From Xestospongia muta (Eukaryota > Porifera > Demospongiae > Haplosclerida > Petrosiidae): DNA of 64,000 nucleotides. The notes below the pieces were generated by a model. It made no database searches, was not told the DNA's origin, and saw nothing but the letters and a program-made list of their open reading frames with translations. Positions 1-12,810 of this stretch are shown here, piece after piece. Every line of letters begins with the position of its first letter. Position 1 is the first letter of the stretch. Location of the stretch: the NCBI GenBank assembly GCA_963693285.1, contig OY848917.1, positions 8,308,192-8,372,191 on the forward strand, read 5' to 3'. A program made the translations under genes and the position numbers.

Positions 1-249
1 TTTTACTTTATACAGGACACACAATTCCTTTAACATCATCCATAATAAATCATTGAAAAGAGACACATCATACTTTCTATATTAACTTACTCCTAAAGTA
101 CTATAAGCTAGGTTAATAGTATTGTAATATAATTATAAACTGTACACACTTAATAGTTAAGTCAGATAAGATAAGCTTGAATATTATCAACTTATTTTAT
201 GACAAAGACAACACTCTAAATCAACTTTGACTTAGATTTCCCAGACCAG

Positions 250-649
250 GTACTGATAACAACTACATCATGAGACAAGGGAAGCTCTTAACATATACTT
301 TGTCATCATAGAGGATGGCTTTCCTTGACCTTGGATAAAAGGGGGAGGGTCTTATCTACTCTTCTGTCATCTATCAACAGATAGAGGATGGTTTTCCTTG
401 ACCTTAGCTTTTGACGTATCTGCCTTCCTGTCTTTCTCAGTAAAGTTATCCAACCCATTAGAGAATGGTCTCTTTACTCACAAACAAGTTTACACACTAA
501 AACATGATCAAAGTTGTCAACAACTAATGACTATATAAAGAACTGACAGAGACACTTAAATATCAAAAAAATTCTTTTAAAATTGAAGTATAGTGAACTT
601 ATAGGCTTTTCAAAGAAATCTCTCCTTCTATATCAAACTAACTTTCAAG
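250..649 (+). promoter_or_regulatory. Promoter and 5' leader of short-chain collagen gene
   Basis: The sequence upstream of the collagen start is repeated twice near the right end of the window (62.93-63.44 kb and 63.62-64.00 kb). Conserved blocks include a TATA box (TATATAAAG, 532-540) preceded by AAAGTTGTCAACAACT and followed by a GACACTTAAATAT leader. The TATA box lies about 110 nt upstream of the ATG, which suits a leader of roughly 80 nt. Conservation across paralogues is the main evidence. Expression timing or tissue cannot be read from the sequence. Confidence 0.7.
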
Positions 650-1354
650 ATGATGATACAGATACTATCACTGTTGGTTGTCCTCTTACTAACTGTAGAA
701 CAATGTACTACAGCTGCTGTACAAGGTAATCATATTGTTTTGAAAGTATTCAATACCAATTCATTTATTATAGAAACCAGTCGAGATAAGAGATGTACCT
801 CTCCAATGACAAATGTCACTACCAACACACCTTATATTCAAATACTACAAGGACGTGATGGTCGTGATGGCATACAAGGTCCTCCTGGACCAGCTGGTAT
901 GTCTGGAAGAGATGGTACTAATGGTAAAGATGGCAGTAAAGGTGACAAAGGAGAATCAGGACCAAGAAATGGAGGCGTGGTCTTTACTAGATGGGGACGT
1001 ACCACCTGTCCGACAACTAACGATACAGAATTACTTTATAAAGGAAAGGCTGCTGGGAGTTCCTGGGATCAAACTGGAGGTGGAGCTAACTACATTTGTC
1101 TACCTGATAAACCAGAATTTCTTTCCTATACACCTGGCGAATCAAAGCAGCAGTCCTACGTCTATGGAGCAGAATACCAAAGTAATGAGGGTGGTAACAA
1201 TGGTCCTTTAGCTTCACTTCATGATCACAATGTCCCTTGTGTTGTATGTTATGTTTCCACTAGAGTATCATATCTAATGATACCAGCAAAGATTACATGT
1301 CCAAAAACTTGGACCACAGAATATCAAGGTTACCTCATGGCTTTTATCAGTTGA
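650..1354 (+). CDS. Short-chain (spongin-type) collagen, C-terminally truncated
   Basis: A secreted short-chain collagen of the sponge C4-like type (234 aa). Residues 1-22 are a hydrophobic signal peptide. Residues 68-106 are 13 uninterrupted Gly-X-Y triplets (GRDGRDGIQGPPGPAG onward). From about residue 110 there is the sponge-specific cysteine-rich domain, with hallmarks RWGRTTCP, GGGANYICLP and DHNVPCVVCYVSTR. The role is presumably extracellular matrix or skeletal fibre. Two consecutive ATGs (650, 653) sit ~110 nt after a TATA box; the first is used. The reading frame ends abruptly after GYLMA with FIS-stop. Family members, and the fragment at 61,308-61,514 here, continue about 60 residues (MAER ... 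CVVCTK). The last third of the C-terminal domain is therefore missing and the product may be non-functional. Family assignment is firm; function is inferred. Confidence 0.85.
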   Translation: MMIQILSLLVVLLLTVEQCTTAAVQGNHIVLKVFNTNSFIIETSRDKRCTSPMTNVTTNTPYIQILQGRDGRDGIQGPPGPAGMSGRDGTNGKDGSKGDKGESGPRNGGVVFTRWGRTTCPTTNDTELLYKGKAAGSSWDQTGGGANYICLPDKPEFLSYTPGESKQQSYVYGAEYQSNEGGNNGPLASLHDHNVPCVVCYVSTRVSYLMIPAKITCPKTWTTEYQGYLMAFIS

Positions 1355-4203
1355 AATTCACAAACAGTAAGTTCTCCAGCAATTTGTATTAAAAATGCTA
1401 TTTGCTCTGAAAGCATGCCATCAAAATGAAAGCTAAGTAACTGATCTATCAGAAAACTGAACAACCACAGGCAAACTTGCTCATTCAATAATTCGATCTA
1501 AAGTATCAATTAACTGAGAATGAAAAGTTATTAAATAGAAATACAAGAGTATTAGTAAAAACTTTGAGTTCAAAAGTGATGACATCTTTACATACCTCAA
1601 ACCTCTTCTTTTTGAAGACATTTTGCAGTACACAGATATAGCAGTAAGTAAATATTGATACGGGTTTATATCAAAAAAATTTATGAAATGTAGGGATGGC
1701 TATACAAACATTTGAAACAAGACTATAATAGGAGTGGTAGCATTAATTTTTTTACATAATGGGCACACAGTAAACTTTCACAAAACATGATATTAGTGTC
1801 TATAATTATGTAGGGATGTTTGTACTACCTTTCCTGTGGTGATTTTATTTCAGATGTTAAGACTAAATATCATACCTACATTTAATGAATTTTTAAATTT
1901 TTCATATACTTTTTGTCTTTTAGAAAACACCTGTAACTCATTTCATAACAATATGATAATGAGCCAAAACATTATACATGACTATTATTGAAGTACATGT
2001 ATATGGTTTAAAAAATAAACAAAGAACAATGATATTACAGTAAATCACTAGAGTTTAAAAATCGATAAGTTGGCAAAAATAATGATTAATGTGGGGAGTA
2101 CAATCCATTGTTATATTGTTTACAGAAAACTAGTTGGTTACTAAACACATTAGCAGTTAAAATTGTTTTTAAATGTTCTTACTTATTTTAATTGTTTCAA
2201 ACAACAATAGAATAGAAGAATGAGAAAAGGATATAACTACATTATACATCTCTTAGGAGGGATTAAACCTACCTCAAATGGTTATGATAGTTTTAATTCT
2301 GACAAAGGTATGTAATCTATTAAATTATACTCATAGCTTTGGTTTTGCTAAATCATCAATCTTATCATATAATCTGTTCAGTTTTAAATTTGACAATGTG
2401 CACAACAGATATACAGTTTTTCATATGGCTCAAGAAGCATGGTGATCTTCTAAAGATACATCATTGAAAAAGTCAAAAAAGCATATCATAAGTACTAGTC
2501 ATAGTGGGAAGTACTAGTCAAAGTGGGTCTTATTAATCATAGTGGGAGATAATAGTTAGAGTGGTAAGCTACTTGTCATAGTGGGTGGTACTAGTCACAG
2601 TTGACCATGTAACAATCAGTATGACTAGTACCAAGGTACTAGTCATAGTGGTTGCTACATGGATAACTTCTATTATAATGAAGTCATTACTAGTATGTCA
2701 GTTGATTCTTTGTGTAACTAGTTACCTAGCAACACATGCTAAAAATGATAATACACAATGTGTGTTACTATTTTTAGGGTTTGGAATGTTTAGGGTCCAG
2801 TCTAGGATATGGATCAATCGATGATGTTATCTCGTGAACACTTACATGCAGGGACTACCAATATTATTGCACCTCAGTAATATGTGATCTCCCCAATACC
2901 ACACATGTATGGGTGTGGTTGTTTATTATTTGCCTTTCATAAAAGTTTGCACAAAAACACCTAATTTTTACAAAATTTTTCACCTTGAAAATTTACTGGT
3001 ATATAGTAGCTAAAACACTGATGTATATTATAAACTTATAAGATATGTATTATTATAAAACAATACACATGTACATAGGATCAAAGAATAACTGTAGTAT
3101 CTGCTATGTGCTTGTCTGTTCTATACTGATTACGAGATTTGCTCTATGATACTTAGTTCTACTATAAACATTAGTTTAATGATATTTTCTGTATATTCCA
3201 TTGAACTAGTAACATAATATATTACATTACAATAGTACCTTTGAAATAGGTTGGAATTCCTCAGACATGTGACATATTGGATGTTGAAATCAACAATCAT
3301 CTGTCCTAGATGTGGAAACATATCATCCCTAAAAAGAAAGGAAATAGTTATGCTATGTAGAAAATACTTATCATAAACTAGAGACAAATCAAGTGTTATT
3401 AACAAGATATAACATCATTTACCTAGTAGTGAAACTGTTGACATAAACTGTTATTACATTTACCTATGGTATTCCTTATGTGGTTCACAAGCAATATTTT
3501 TAAGACGACAAATGGTTTTCTATCATTAATTTGACCCAGTAAGGTCATAATGGAGCCATATTCACATACTATGTTTAACAGTCCCTTTGTCTAAAATCTC
3601 TAAGAGAAAAGAATATAATACATGTACATAATGGATAAAGACTGTCTATCTATAATATTACTAGTCTACTGAAGGAAGACTTGTTATACACAAGTTATAA
3701 GTATTATTATTGTTTTTATTAGTTATATAATCTTATAATATCAAATGATACTGACCATTAATATTATGATATCAGTAACTTTATCCATATTGACTAGAGT
3801 AGGGTTTCATCATCTATCATTCAAGTCGATCATTGAACGTTGGAGGGCGTGGTTTACTTTTTATTACAGAAAAAAGTAAAAAATTAAATATTCAAAAATG
3901 ATTAAATACACACAAACTAATTACACAGTTTATATACATAATATAGTATTCTACAGTAATAATCTATAATATTAACTAGTTAAAATACTACATACTAAGT
4001 TATCACTAAAACTATAATAAGTTTATTTGGAGAATCTACTGAATTAAAATGATGTCTCCATATCAACTTCTTTGTCCTTTTTCTTAGATGTCTATTAAAG
4101 ATACAAACAATAGACATATTAAATATGTTATTAATTATATAATAATATACTATAATACTCAATGACATTGGATGATATTATTACTACTTAAATTTATAGT
4201 AAA
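1355..4203. other. AT-rich intergenic stretch between collagen copies
   Basis: No gene is recognised. The stretch holds the short tandem repeat described separately at 2492-2665. Near 3841-3860 a GGAGGGCGTGGTTTACT segment resembles the codons for GGVVFT just before the C-terminal domain of the first collagen. Copy 2 may therefore have been split from its upstream part by ~360 bp of unrelated sequence; this match is short and tentative. Confidence 0.4.
2492..2665. repeat. Degenerate ~19-bp minisatellite (ACTAGTCATAGTGGG-like)
   Basis: Eight or nine imperfect repeats of a unit resembling TACTAGTCATAGTGGG are visible. The units vary (AAGTGGG, TTAATCATAGTGGG, TAGTTAGAGTGG). Together they form a short tandem array with CTAGT palindromes. 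No coding potential is credible here. Confidence 0.7.
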
Positions 4204-4737
4204 ATGAAAACTCTATCTTCAATGAGATGGGGACAAACCACCTGTCCTATAACCAATGATACAGAATTACTGTACAAAGGGAAAGCTACTGGGAGTCATT
4301 ATACTCAAAGTGGAGGTGGAGCTAACTACATTTGTCTACCTGATCAACCTGAGTTTCTATCCTATACACCTGGTATATCTGATCACCAGTCCTACATCTA
4401 TGGAGCAGAGTATGATGCTTATGGTGGTCCTTTCTCACCACGTAACGAACACAATGTCCCCTGTGTTGTATGTTATGTTTCCACTAGAATATCATATCTA
4501 ATGATACCAGCAAAGAGTACATGTCCTAAAACATGGACCACAGTATATTAAGGTTACCTCATGGCTGAGAGATTTAACAACAAACGAAATGTAGTCTATG
4601 AATGTGTTGATAAAGATGCTGAATCTATTCTAGGCAGCGTGCTTTATTCTATCATGTTCAAGCTCAATGTAATGGTCTCCTCTGTCCTCCTTATGATAAA
4701 GAGAAAGAGTTAGCCTGTGTAGTGTGTACCAGGTGAA
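4204..4737 (+). pseudogene. Short-chain collagen C-terminal domain, decayed copy 2
   Basis: A second copy of the cysteine-rich C-terminal domain, very similar to the copy at 650-1354 (RWGQTTCP, GGGANYICLP, EHNVPCVVCYVSTR). It has no signal peptide or Gly-X-Y segment in front. An in-frame TAA at 4549-4551 replaces the Gln codon of the first copy (EYQGYLMA). Downstream the frame resumes as GYLMAERFNNKRNVVYECV. A deletion of about 18-19 nt relative to the intact fragment at 61.3 kb then shifts the frame near 4632. The 3' untranslated sequence is clearly related to that after 61,514. I read this as a pseudogene of a tandem collagen family. Confidence 0.8.
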
Positions 4738-6196
4738 CAAAACTATTTTCTAAATTGTTTGACATTAATTTTGATTATGAGTGATTTAGTAATTTGTAAT
4801 TTATGCTATAATTTTTGAAATAAAAACTTACATTTGTTATAAAAGCTGTCAAATATACACATGTTAAGTATATTATATAACTACTTATATTAAATATATT
4901 ACTTGACTATCATTGGTCATTGAAATATGGCAGACTTAATTAAGTAGTGGTAAGTTAGAATTGAGAAGGTATGGTCTTGTACCCAGATATTCTCTGGCTA
5001 AATGCCCTTTCACATAACTAAACAAGTGGGTGTGTCCATCTGGGGACAAGACTAATGAAGTCACAATTATCCATTTACAATATCATATTCAAATAGACAG
5101 TTTAGTGGTAGGTTGACTTACAGTAATTTTCTGAAGTACATTTTCACAGCTGTAATAATAAGTACAGTTTTGAAATTTTAAAGAAACCAGCTAAACACAT
5201 GTATCATAATTTTATAAGTCAGGTTTTAAATTAGTGTGCTTTTCTAATGACAGATGAAAACAGTTATAGTTACCTAAATAAAGCTTGTATTCTCTCAAAA
5301 TATAAGTTATTAGAAAAAGGCCTTGATATGGTTGTGTATTCCAAACACGACTTTAACTATCATCAACACTTAAAAAGTAAAGACATATGACATATTTTGT
5401 CATAAAAGCATTAAAAGATGGATTGTTTGAAAATTTAAAAAAAACTTCCTTATCAGAGAGGTGACTTTAGATTCTATTATAACATAATTTAACAATTGAA
5501 GTCATTGTAGTCTTCTCAATTTTTAAAGACATGTGTACCAAGGTAAAAACAATAAAACACAGTTAGATCCAAGGAGAAACTATGTACTTGTTTAGAAGAC
5601 TACAGTGACTTTAATCTAATATATACTTCTTACTGGATTTGAGTCAACTTCTTGTGAGCTTGTGTTAATGATATATGCTCTATATGCTTGTCCTTATTGT
5701 TAAGGGTCACCAACCAGATATGTCTTAATTTTATATAAAAAAGAATTGGTTCAAAGAAATAGTTTATACAACTCTTAGAGGGATTTAAACTATTTTAATC
5801 ACAAGGACATAACCTGAATAATTAAATCCTGACAAATATTGCAAAGTCATCAATCTTATTTGTACTCTGTTCAATTTGAGATTGACTTTATTATACATTT
5901 ATAATTACATGTATAATAAAGGTAGACCAGGTACAACATAATTTGACAACATAATAAGACATTGCTATTATTATAATAGTCCTATTGATGTTGGATAACT
6001 TCAGTCAATTAACCAAAAAATCTAACATGCACATACACGTGTATCTCATTGTCTAAATATCATCAAGTTACTACTAGATCTTGTGATAGTATTCTCTTCA
6101 ATTTATTACATATGAAAACATATCATGTCATTATTTTTACAAGGTAGATAGATATATCCCTATAGAAGATATAATAGACAGGTTATAATTGAACTG
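4738..6196. other. AT-rich intergenic DNA, nothing recognised
   Basis: Apart from the collagen-like 3' UTR remnant to about 4860, I see no coding pattern, RNA gene or repeat with a recognisable structure on either strand. Confidence 0.4.
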
Positions 6197-6415
6197 ATAC
6201 TGTACACATACATGTGCTGTACACATACATGTACTGTACACATACATGTACTGTACACATATACATGTACTGTACATACACATACATGTACTGTACACAT
6301 ACATGTACTGTACATATACATGTACTGTACATATATATGTACTGTACACGTACATGTATTGTACACATACATGTACTGTACATACACATACATGTATTGT
6401 ACATATATTTGTGTA
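6197..6415. repeat. Self-complementary ACATGTACTGTACA minisatellite
   Basis: About a dozen tandem copies of a 17-22 bp unit built on ACATACATGTACTGTACA. Both halves (ACATGT and TGTACA) are palindromic, so the array can pair with itself on either strand. The Cys/Tyr/Val/His-rich open frames across it, on both strands, are by-products of the repeat and not genes. Confidence 0.9.
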
Positions 6416-6419
6416 TAGA

Positions 6420-7689
6420 ATGTACATTTTTAATAATGACTTGTTTCTTTTGAATCAAGTCTAGAACTTCAGTACAATAAAACCAAACAAAAATGTAAAA
6501 AATAATACCTGAAGCAGTTATCCATCATTGTATGTTTCTGTTCTCTTTAGTTTGTTCATTAATACATCCAACCTTGTACAAATTATTACAACCCCCTTAT
6601 GATCCTTCCATCTAATAATCATTCATCAATGTTGTATGTATCTCTCCATTCATCTATCAAACTAGTTTAAAACATACTTTGTAGTACTCAAAATTATTGT
6701 GACTGTTTTATAATAAATTGGCAGGTACTGTAAGAGAAAGGTAGCTAGCATTGAGGGATCTGCTACATGTAGTCATTTACTTACCTCAAGATGATTTAAA
6801 CCTCAAGTGAGAGGGAAATATAGTTTGTTACTCTCTTTCATCTTGTTTAAATCCATTAGTTTCTCCATATCAACACAGATTTGTATCTCTTGTATATTAC
6901 TGATCTCCTAAAGACCTGTTTGAATACAAAGTATAATGTATACAATTCAGTTAGTTTAACTTGGACCAATTTCCATTTTCAACAAGAGCCAATGAGTATT
7001 GTCTATATTTATATCAACAGGTTATCTTATCTCCTATATATGAGTACATCATCACATTATCTGGTTTATTATATTAATTACTACACAATACATGTAAGAT
7101 AAATACAAGTACAATACATTATGTTGTATATATAGAGACATACTTCTTGTCTTAGCAAGTCTCATTCCAAAACCCACTAGATGTTTATTAGATTCTATAT
7201 ACACTCTAATTATTAAATCAAGCAATCTGATTGGTCAGATATAGATAACTATATTTTAGGTACTTGCCGGGCTTTCTCAGTTACTCACTAGTTCCTTCAA
7301 CATGTGTTGCTATATATATATGTTAAATTGGTTAGAGTCATGTATCAAATGGACACTATACAATTTAGAAGCCAGCAAGTCTAATATAACTCTCACACAT
7401 GCTCACTCAGACTTCTCAGTGATGGCTTTTAAGTTTTAAAATTGTGTAGTTCCTTAATAAGTCTTGGACTAATTCTATTCAACCAGTCTATTTATTTGGT
7501 CATCCTAACTATCCATCCCTAGCTCTCACTATCTCTCTATATTCCTATGTATCTTATTCTTACCTCTTTGTCTGGTCATAACAACATTTCTTGAGTTAGT
7601 GGGTGGATGTAAAGTTGCAGTCATAGGATAGGTCTTCAAAAGAAACCTTTTATCTTCATCTTTGATGTAACAACATTTTCTTTCACTTG
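6420..7689. other. AT-rich intergenic DNA, nothing recognised
   Basis: No credible gene, splice-delimited exon, RNA gene or repeat structure was seen on either strand. Confidence 0.35.
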
Positions 7690-10270
7690 TTATGGCTGTA
7701 GGAGACAGCAAGATGATGAGAGCTAATCCATGATGTAGTAAGATTGATGTTGGATTGAACAGTGGACATTGAAGTTGGAGAAGAAAATTCTTGAGATAGA
7801 AGAATGTTATTAACATAAAGGATGAGGGTGGCTGAAGAGAGGAGGAATAGTTTAGCAAGGACATTTATATAAATGATGAATAAGAGAGACATAAGAATAG
7901 ATCTTTGAGGCACACCAATGATGATGTGACAGGACATACTGTTTTTATGAGGGGGCAGTTGACTTATTGAAGCAGCAGAAGTATTGATTTAGAACATCTG
8001 CTTTAGAAGAGGATGAAATTACTGGAGAACCATTATGGATAAAGGAGGGAATGGACGCAGGTTTGGAACGAAGACCAAAAAGACCATGGTGAGGGAGAAG
8101 TGAATAAATTACAAAGGAATTTGAATTTTAGATGTCTAAGATAAGCTAGAGTCTTATTACAATAGGAATGATACTTGGTCCAAAGAAAAGGAGAACCAGT
8201 TCTTTTAGCAGAAGAGAAGACGACTTTCTTAACTTGAGTTGGTTAATGAGGAACAATTGACCCAAGGAAGAGAAGAGTTGGTAGGGGATACACAAGTTTG
8301 CTAGGAACAGTGGTGGTCATGAGGCACAGGAAAAGTTCTTTAAATATGACCCAAGATTAGAAGTAGGGGAAGGGGAAGGACTGTTAACAGATTCTGTGGG
8401 AAGAGAGATGAGAAGAGAAAAATGGTATGAAAAAGAGACAGGAGGAAGAATACTGTGAGAAGGAACAACAATGGTAGATGGGAGATAAACAAGATTAATA
8501 ATGAATGGTGTATCAGAGTGATAAAATGATTGGGAGCACTAACAATTTACTTAATGTCAAAAGTGTCAGATATGAAATCCAGTTTAGTCTTTGAGGATGA
8601 AGTAGAGTAGAAATTAATGTTGAAATCACCTAAAATGATAAGATTAGAAAGAATGGAAGGATTGAGGGATGTCATCTCATTACATAAATGATCCAACTTA
8701 TCAGATGAAGATGGAGGCCAGTAGTAAGTACCAATTGAAAATGAGCAATGATTAAGCTTAATTGATAGAAGAAATTCAATTTTAAAAGGAACAAGTACTG
8801 CAAAAGTAATTACATGATATTTTACATGAACAACAATACCACCACCACAGTGGTTACAATCACAACAGAATAATAAGTGATTAGGCAAAGCAATGTCAAG
8901 ATTGGGAATGTCAGCAAAGAGTCAAGAGTCCACAATATAGACAAAATTGGGATTGAGAACAAAGCAGAGAGCAGTTCTCTAGTTCTCTAGTTTAGAAAAA
9001 AATGGAGTGAGCATTAAAATAGAAATCTTTATTGAATTTGATGATGTGAGTTGTGAGCAGGATAACAAAGGAGTGGGACAAACAAAATTGATAAAAGGTT
9101 TGAACAAACAGGAAAAAGAATCTGATTATTGAGAGATTAAGATGGAGAGGGGGAGACTGAATAAAAAGAAGTAAGTAAAAAGAAGTTGGGACATTGAAGT
9201 GAAGAATTCAATGCTGAAGTGGTAGTAGGGAGTGAGTTAGAAAGAAGGAGGAGGATGAGGACAAGATGGGTTGGGTTTAAGTGTTGGAGGAAGCAGAGGA
9301 AGTAGTACACTACATTGAAGAGTTGGTGGAAGTGGAGGAGAAGGTAGGTTGGGTTAAAGACATGGAGGAGGTGGAGGCAATGGTAGATTGGATTGAAGAG
9401 TTGGTGGAGGCAGTAATGGAGGTAGATTGTGTTGAATACTTAGAGGAGGAGGAAGTAAGGGTAGGTTAGATTGATAATTTGGAGGAAGAAGTAATGGTAT
9501 GTTGTGATGAAGTGTGGAGTAGGGGAAGGTAGAGGTAAGTTGGGTAGGAGACTTAGAGGAAGGTGAGATATTGATAAATCAGACTGAAGACTTGGTAGAG
9601 TAGAAAGTAATGGTACAATGGGTTGATGAGTGGGATGAGGAGGAAGAAATGGAGAATGGTGGATGGTCTTGTGATGTGGAAAATTAGAAGAGGAAAGAGT
9701 GAGGGTTTTCATATGAAGCAATGATTATTCTAAGAGAAGGAGGTTGTGAAGATTCAGGTAGAGAGGTAGCAGAGGAAGAGGGAGTGGTTATAGTAGGATT
9801 AGTAGTGGTAATAGTAAAAGGAGCATTAGAACGATTAAGTAGGAGTGATGTAGTGCTGATAGTGAATGAGGATAAGGTAGTTAGTGGTAGTAATAGAATG
9901 AATGGGATTTAGGAGCAGTAGAGGAAAAGGAAGTAAAGGAGTGATGAAGTAGGATGAGTATGGTAGAGGATGATTAAAAGTATTAGGTAGTGATAATGGA
10001 AGACTGGTGAGGTTAGTACTGGAGATGGGAAGAGGAGATGAGGAGGAGGTAGAAAAGACAGAAAGAGAGCTAACTAGGGGTTGAGCAGGATTTCTCAAGT
10101 CTGATAATAGCTTTAAGGTGTAAAATATCTGATCTTAGGTCAGAGAAAAGCAAAAGGTAAGACTTGATAAACAAGGGACAAGTGTAAGGGAGATTGTCAA
10201 TGATGACTGGAGATACCTTGACACAGTCACAACAAGACCAACTTGAGCACATTTCACAATGAATCATTAG
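7690..10270 (-). mobile_element. CR1-type non-LTR retrotransposon (LINE), degenerate
   Basis: Read on the minus strand from 10,270 leftwards. First comes an ORF1-like segment with a cysteine-rich PHD-like finger (IHCEMCSSWSCCDCVKVSP, ~10,267-10,070). A long Pro/Ser/Thr/Leu-rich low-complexity stretch follows (~10,060-9,000). Then there is an APE-type endonuclease (GGGIVVHV, YYWPPSSS, LIILGDFN; ~8,990-8,500), and finally reverse transcriptase pieces (KPASIPSFIHNGSP ~8,060; GVPQRSILMSLLFIIY, with SWISSHHL at ~7,700). These blocks are typical of CR1-clade LINEs. Decay is clear: the catalytic YADD is YVNN here, the centre of the RT is deleted at ~7,935, and stops and frameshifts separate the blocks. 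The element is inactive. The Glu/Val-rich frames on the + strand at 9.2-9.9 kb are antisense shadows. Confidence 0.85.
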
Positions 10271-10279
10271 CCCAGACTC

Positions 10280-10975
10280 ATAGTGGTTATGTTTTTAAAC
10301 TGAGAACATGTCCAAGACAAAGTACTAGAGGCTATATTATTATAACAATGAATAATATAAAAGATAACAGACAAACTGACCTATTGGAGACTTTACGACG
10401 GTTGTGTTTAGAGACTGTGACAAGTCCAAGACTGAATACTACAAGCTAGATTATTATAACAATGAATATAAAAGGTAACAAACAAACTGACCTATTGGAG
10501 ACAAGACAATTGAGACTGAGAACATGTCTGAGACTGAGTACTAGAGGCTAGATTATTATAACAATGAATAATATAAAAGCTAACAAACTAACTGACCTAT
10601 TGGAGACTAGACAGTGGTTGCGTTTTGAGACTGAGACTGAGAACATGACTGAGGCTGAGTACCAGAGGCAAGACTACTATATAAATGAATAATATAAAAG
10701 ATAACAGACACGAACTAACTGACCTATTGGGGACTTGATAGTGGTTGCATTTTGAGACTGAGAACATGTCTGAGACTGAGTACTAAAGGCTAGATTATTA
10801 TAACAATGAATATTATAAAAGGTAACAGACAAACTGACCTATTGGAGACTAGACAGTGGTTGCGTTTTGAGACTGAGAACATGTCTGAGACTGAGTACTA
10901 GAGGCTAGATTATTATAACAATAAATAATATAAAAGATAACAGACAAACTGACCTATTGCAGACTTGGAGATACC
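10280..10975. repeat. ~110-125-bp minisatellite array
   Basis: About six tandem units share the core GACTGAGAACATGTCTGAG, then GTACTAGAGGCTAGATTATT, then AACTGACCTATTGGAGACT. Unit length varies from about 106 to 127 bp. A diverged outlier (AACTGACCTATTGGAGACTTAACG) appears at ~12,960-13,125, beyond the pogo remnant. The intervening 2 kb may therefore have been inserted into, or next to, the array. The array abuts the 5' side of the minus-strand CR1 element. Confidence 0.85.
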
Positions 10976-11759
10976 TGCAGCACCTGATGTGGTATAGATA
11001 CTAATTCAATTAATTAATACTATACCTTCATTAAACTGTTCTCTAGTCCTTCATGTATTAATGAATGTATTAATTTGATTCCTTTCATTGATACTGGTTG
11101 AAAAGGTTCTAGAGTTAAGAGGAATTATGTAAATACCTACCTTCAGTGGGACTGTTTAATGTAGATTGAGAACTGCTAATAGTAGCTAAACAAGTACTGG
11201 ACTTCTTAAACCAAGTACTTTCTAAAATAATATTGAGGAATCAAAATCTAACAGCATGTCATTCTCAATTTTGTTTAACTGAGAAATCCTAGCTTGATCT
11301 AGTCAAAAGAAGAATGTGTAAGTTACAGTAGTCATGTACATACTTAATACTTTTTCCTTTTTTTCTTCTTTCTTTCTCGTTTCTTTTAATTTCTTTTTCT
11401 CTTTTCTTCAATTGTCATACAATTCTCTACACTTCTTATGACCTATCCAGACTACTGTTGTGCTATAATGGGAAGATTATAAATGATGGTAACAAACTTT
11501 CTTCTTCTAAAATCTTTGAAAAAAATGGATGATTTTTTAAGAACTGCAGAGTGTGAAGGTTGTTCAGAAGGAAGACAGACAAAAGGATACATACTAGTTT
11601 AAGTACTTGTAGTGGAAGAACAACTTTGAAAATGAGGATCAAATGTTGACACAAAAAATAGAAAATATGGAAGAGTGTCTCGTAGATAATATGAGTATTG
11701 ACTATCTGGTGGGTAATATTGGTATCAAGCACATATATTAGTGGTGACATCATTAGTAA
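10976..11759. other. Intergenic DNA
   Basis: It contains a polypyrimidine stretch (11,345-11,410). A long open minus-strand frame at 11,463-11,807 begins in the last recognisable codons of the pogo transposase and then runs into non-homologous sequence. No other feature was seen. Confidence 0.35.
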
Positions 11760-12810
11760 ATATGTCAATGTGGGACAATTGGAGACTAAAATCAAGCTCT
11801 TGATCAATAGTCTTGAAAAGGTGAACCTTGTGACTAACTTCCCAGGATTATCGACAAAAAACTTTCAGCATACCTGCCTCCATGAAGACTTCAATAGTCC
11901 AAATAGATCTTTATCTAAAGTCTGGGTTGATGTGACAAATGTGGGGGTAGACAAAAATGATCAGTTTCTCTTCTGCTGCCTTATTGATTACTGAAGAATT
12001 ATAATGTGAAGAAAGACAATCAAGTAGGAGCAGAATTGATTGTCCAGCTGGGGCATGGGGCAAAAAATGTTGGATGAACCATAAATCAAGCAGGTCACTA
12101 TTGATCCCAGGGACTTCTCCATCAACCATCACTTATATCAGACACTTTTGGTCAAAAATATTACAAAGGGTGGCATGTAATATCCAGTGGCATTACATGA
12201 TTCAAGGACTGTAATTTGCATTTTATTTCTGGTTGTTAATGCTCTTGGATGTTTGACACCTTTTACAGTTACACCCTTTGGAGATTTTGGATCTACAAGT
12301 AGTGGCATTTCAGTTTCATAACAGTTGAACAATTGCGTGGGCTTTGAAACAAGGTTGTTTTCCTGAATCATTTGTTCTAAAATCTCAAAATAATTACTTA
12401 AGACTTCTGGGGTACAGGTTGAACTGTGAATGTTAGCAAGTTGTTCAGTAATGCAGAAAGAAAGCTCTGAAAGTCGTTTTCTGAATCCCTCACACCAACC
12501 ACTAGAAACTGTCACATTCCTTCCTTTTCAATCAACTGTAGCTTGTACTATTGATATCACTTCCTTCCTTGTACGTGGAAATCCTATTTTTGCAGTTTCC
12601 AATAAAAATGTTACCAGCTCTTCTTTCTTCATCTGTTAGGTACTTTTGAACACCACTTTAAACTTGTACTAAAACATGATCTTGAATAGTAAACTAGGGG
12701 ATTTGGTACTCTTCTGGTATTTGTCTTAAAAACAATCCACTCTCAACTGCTTTAAATGCCCGTTCTAAGTTCTCAGGAGTCCAAGTTTTATATCTTAGAG
12801 GTCAAGCAGA
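11760..12810 (-). mobile_element. pogo/Tigger-type DDE transposase, degenerate
   Basis: Read leftwards from 12,810. A psq-type helix-turn-helix comes first (KTWTPENLERAFKAVESG, then EEYQIP). Next is the CENP-B-like second HTH region (YLTDEERR / FLLETAKIGFPRTRKEV at ~12,640, and SSGWCEGFRKR). The DDE domain follows with TTRNKMQITVLESCNATGYY (~12,240), LLLLDCLSSHY (~12,020) and the C-terminal FVDNPGKLVTRFTFSRLL (~11,830). All are characteristic of pogo-superfamily transposases, which excise DNA at TA sites. The first catalytic Asp position reads NCYETE (Tyr in place of Asp). In-frame stops at ~12,535 and ~11,860 and frame changes show it is dead. No terminal inverted repeats were identified. 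Confidence 0.85.

Noticed and set aside
813..1211. 132-codon frame overlapping the collagen gene
   Set aside because: Shadow of the collagen frame; it lacks Gly-X-Y periodicity and any start context.
6137..6464. Seven overlapping Cys/Tyr/His-rich open frames on both strands
   Set aside because: All arise from the ACATGTACTGTACA minisatellite, whose period and palindromic sequence avoid stops in several frames.
9281..9912. Glu/Val-rich open frames on the plus strand
   Set aside because: They are antisense to the Pro/Ser/Thr-rich low-complexity part of the minus-strand CR1 ORF1 and have no domain of their own.
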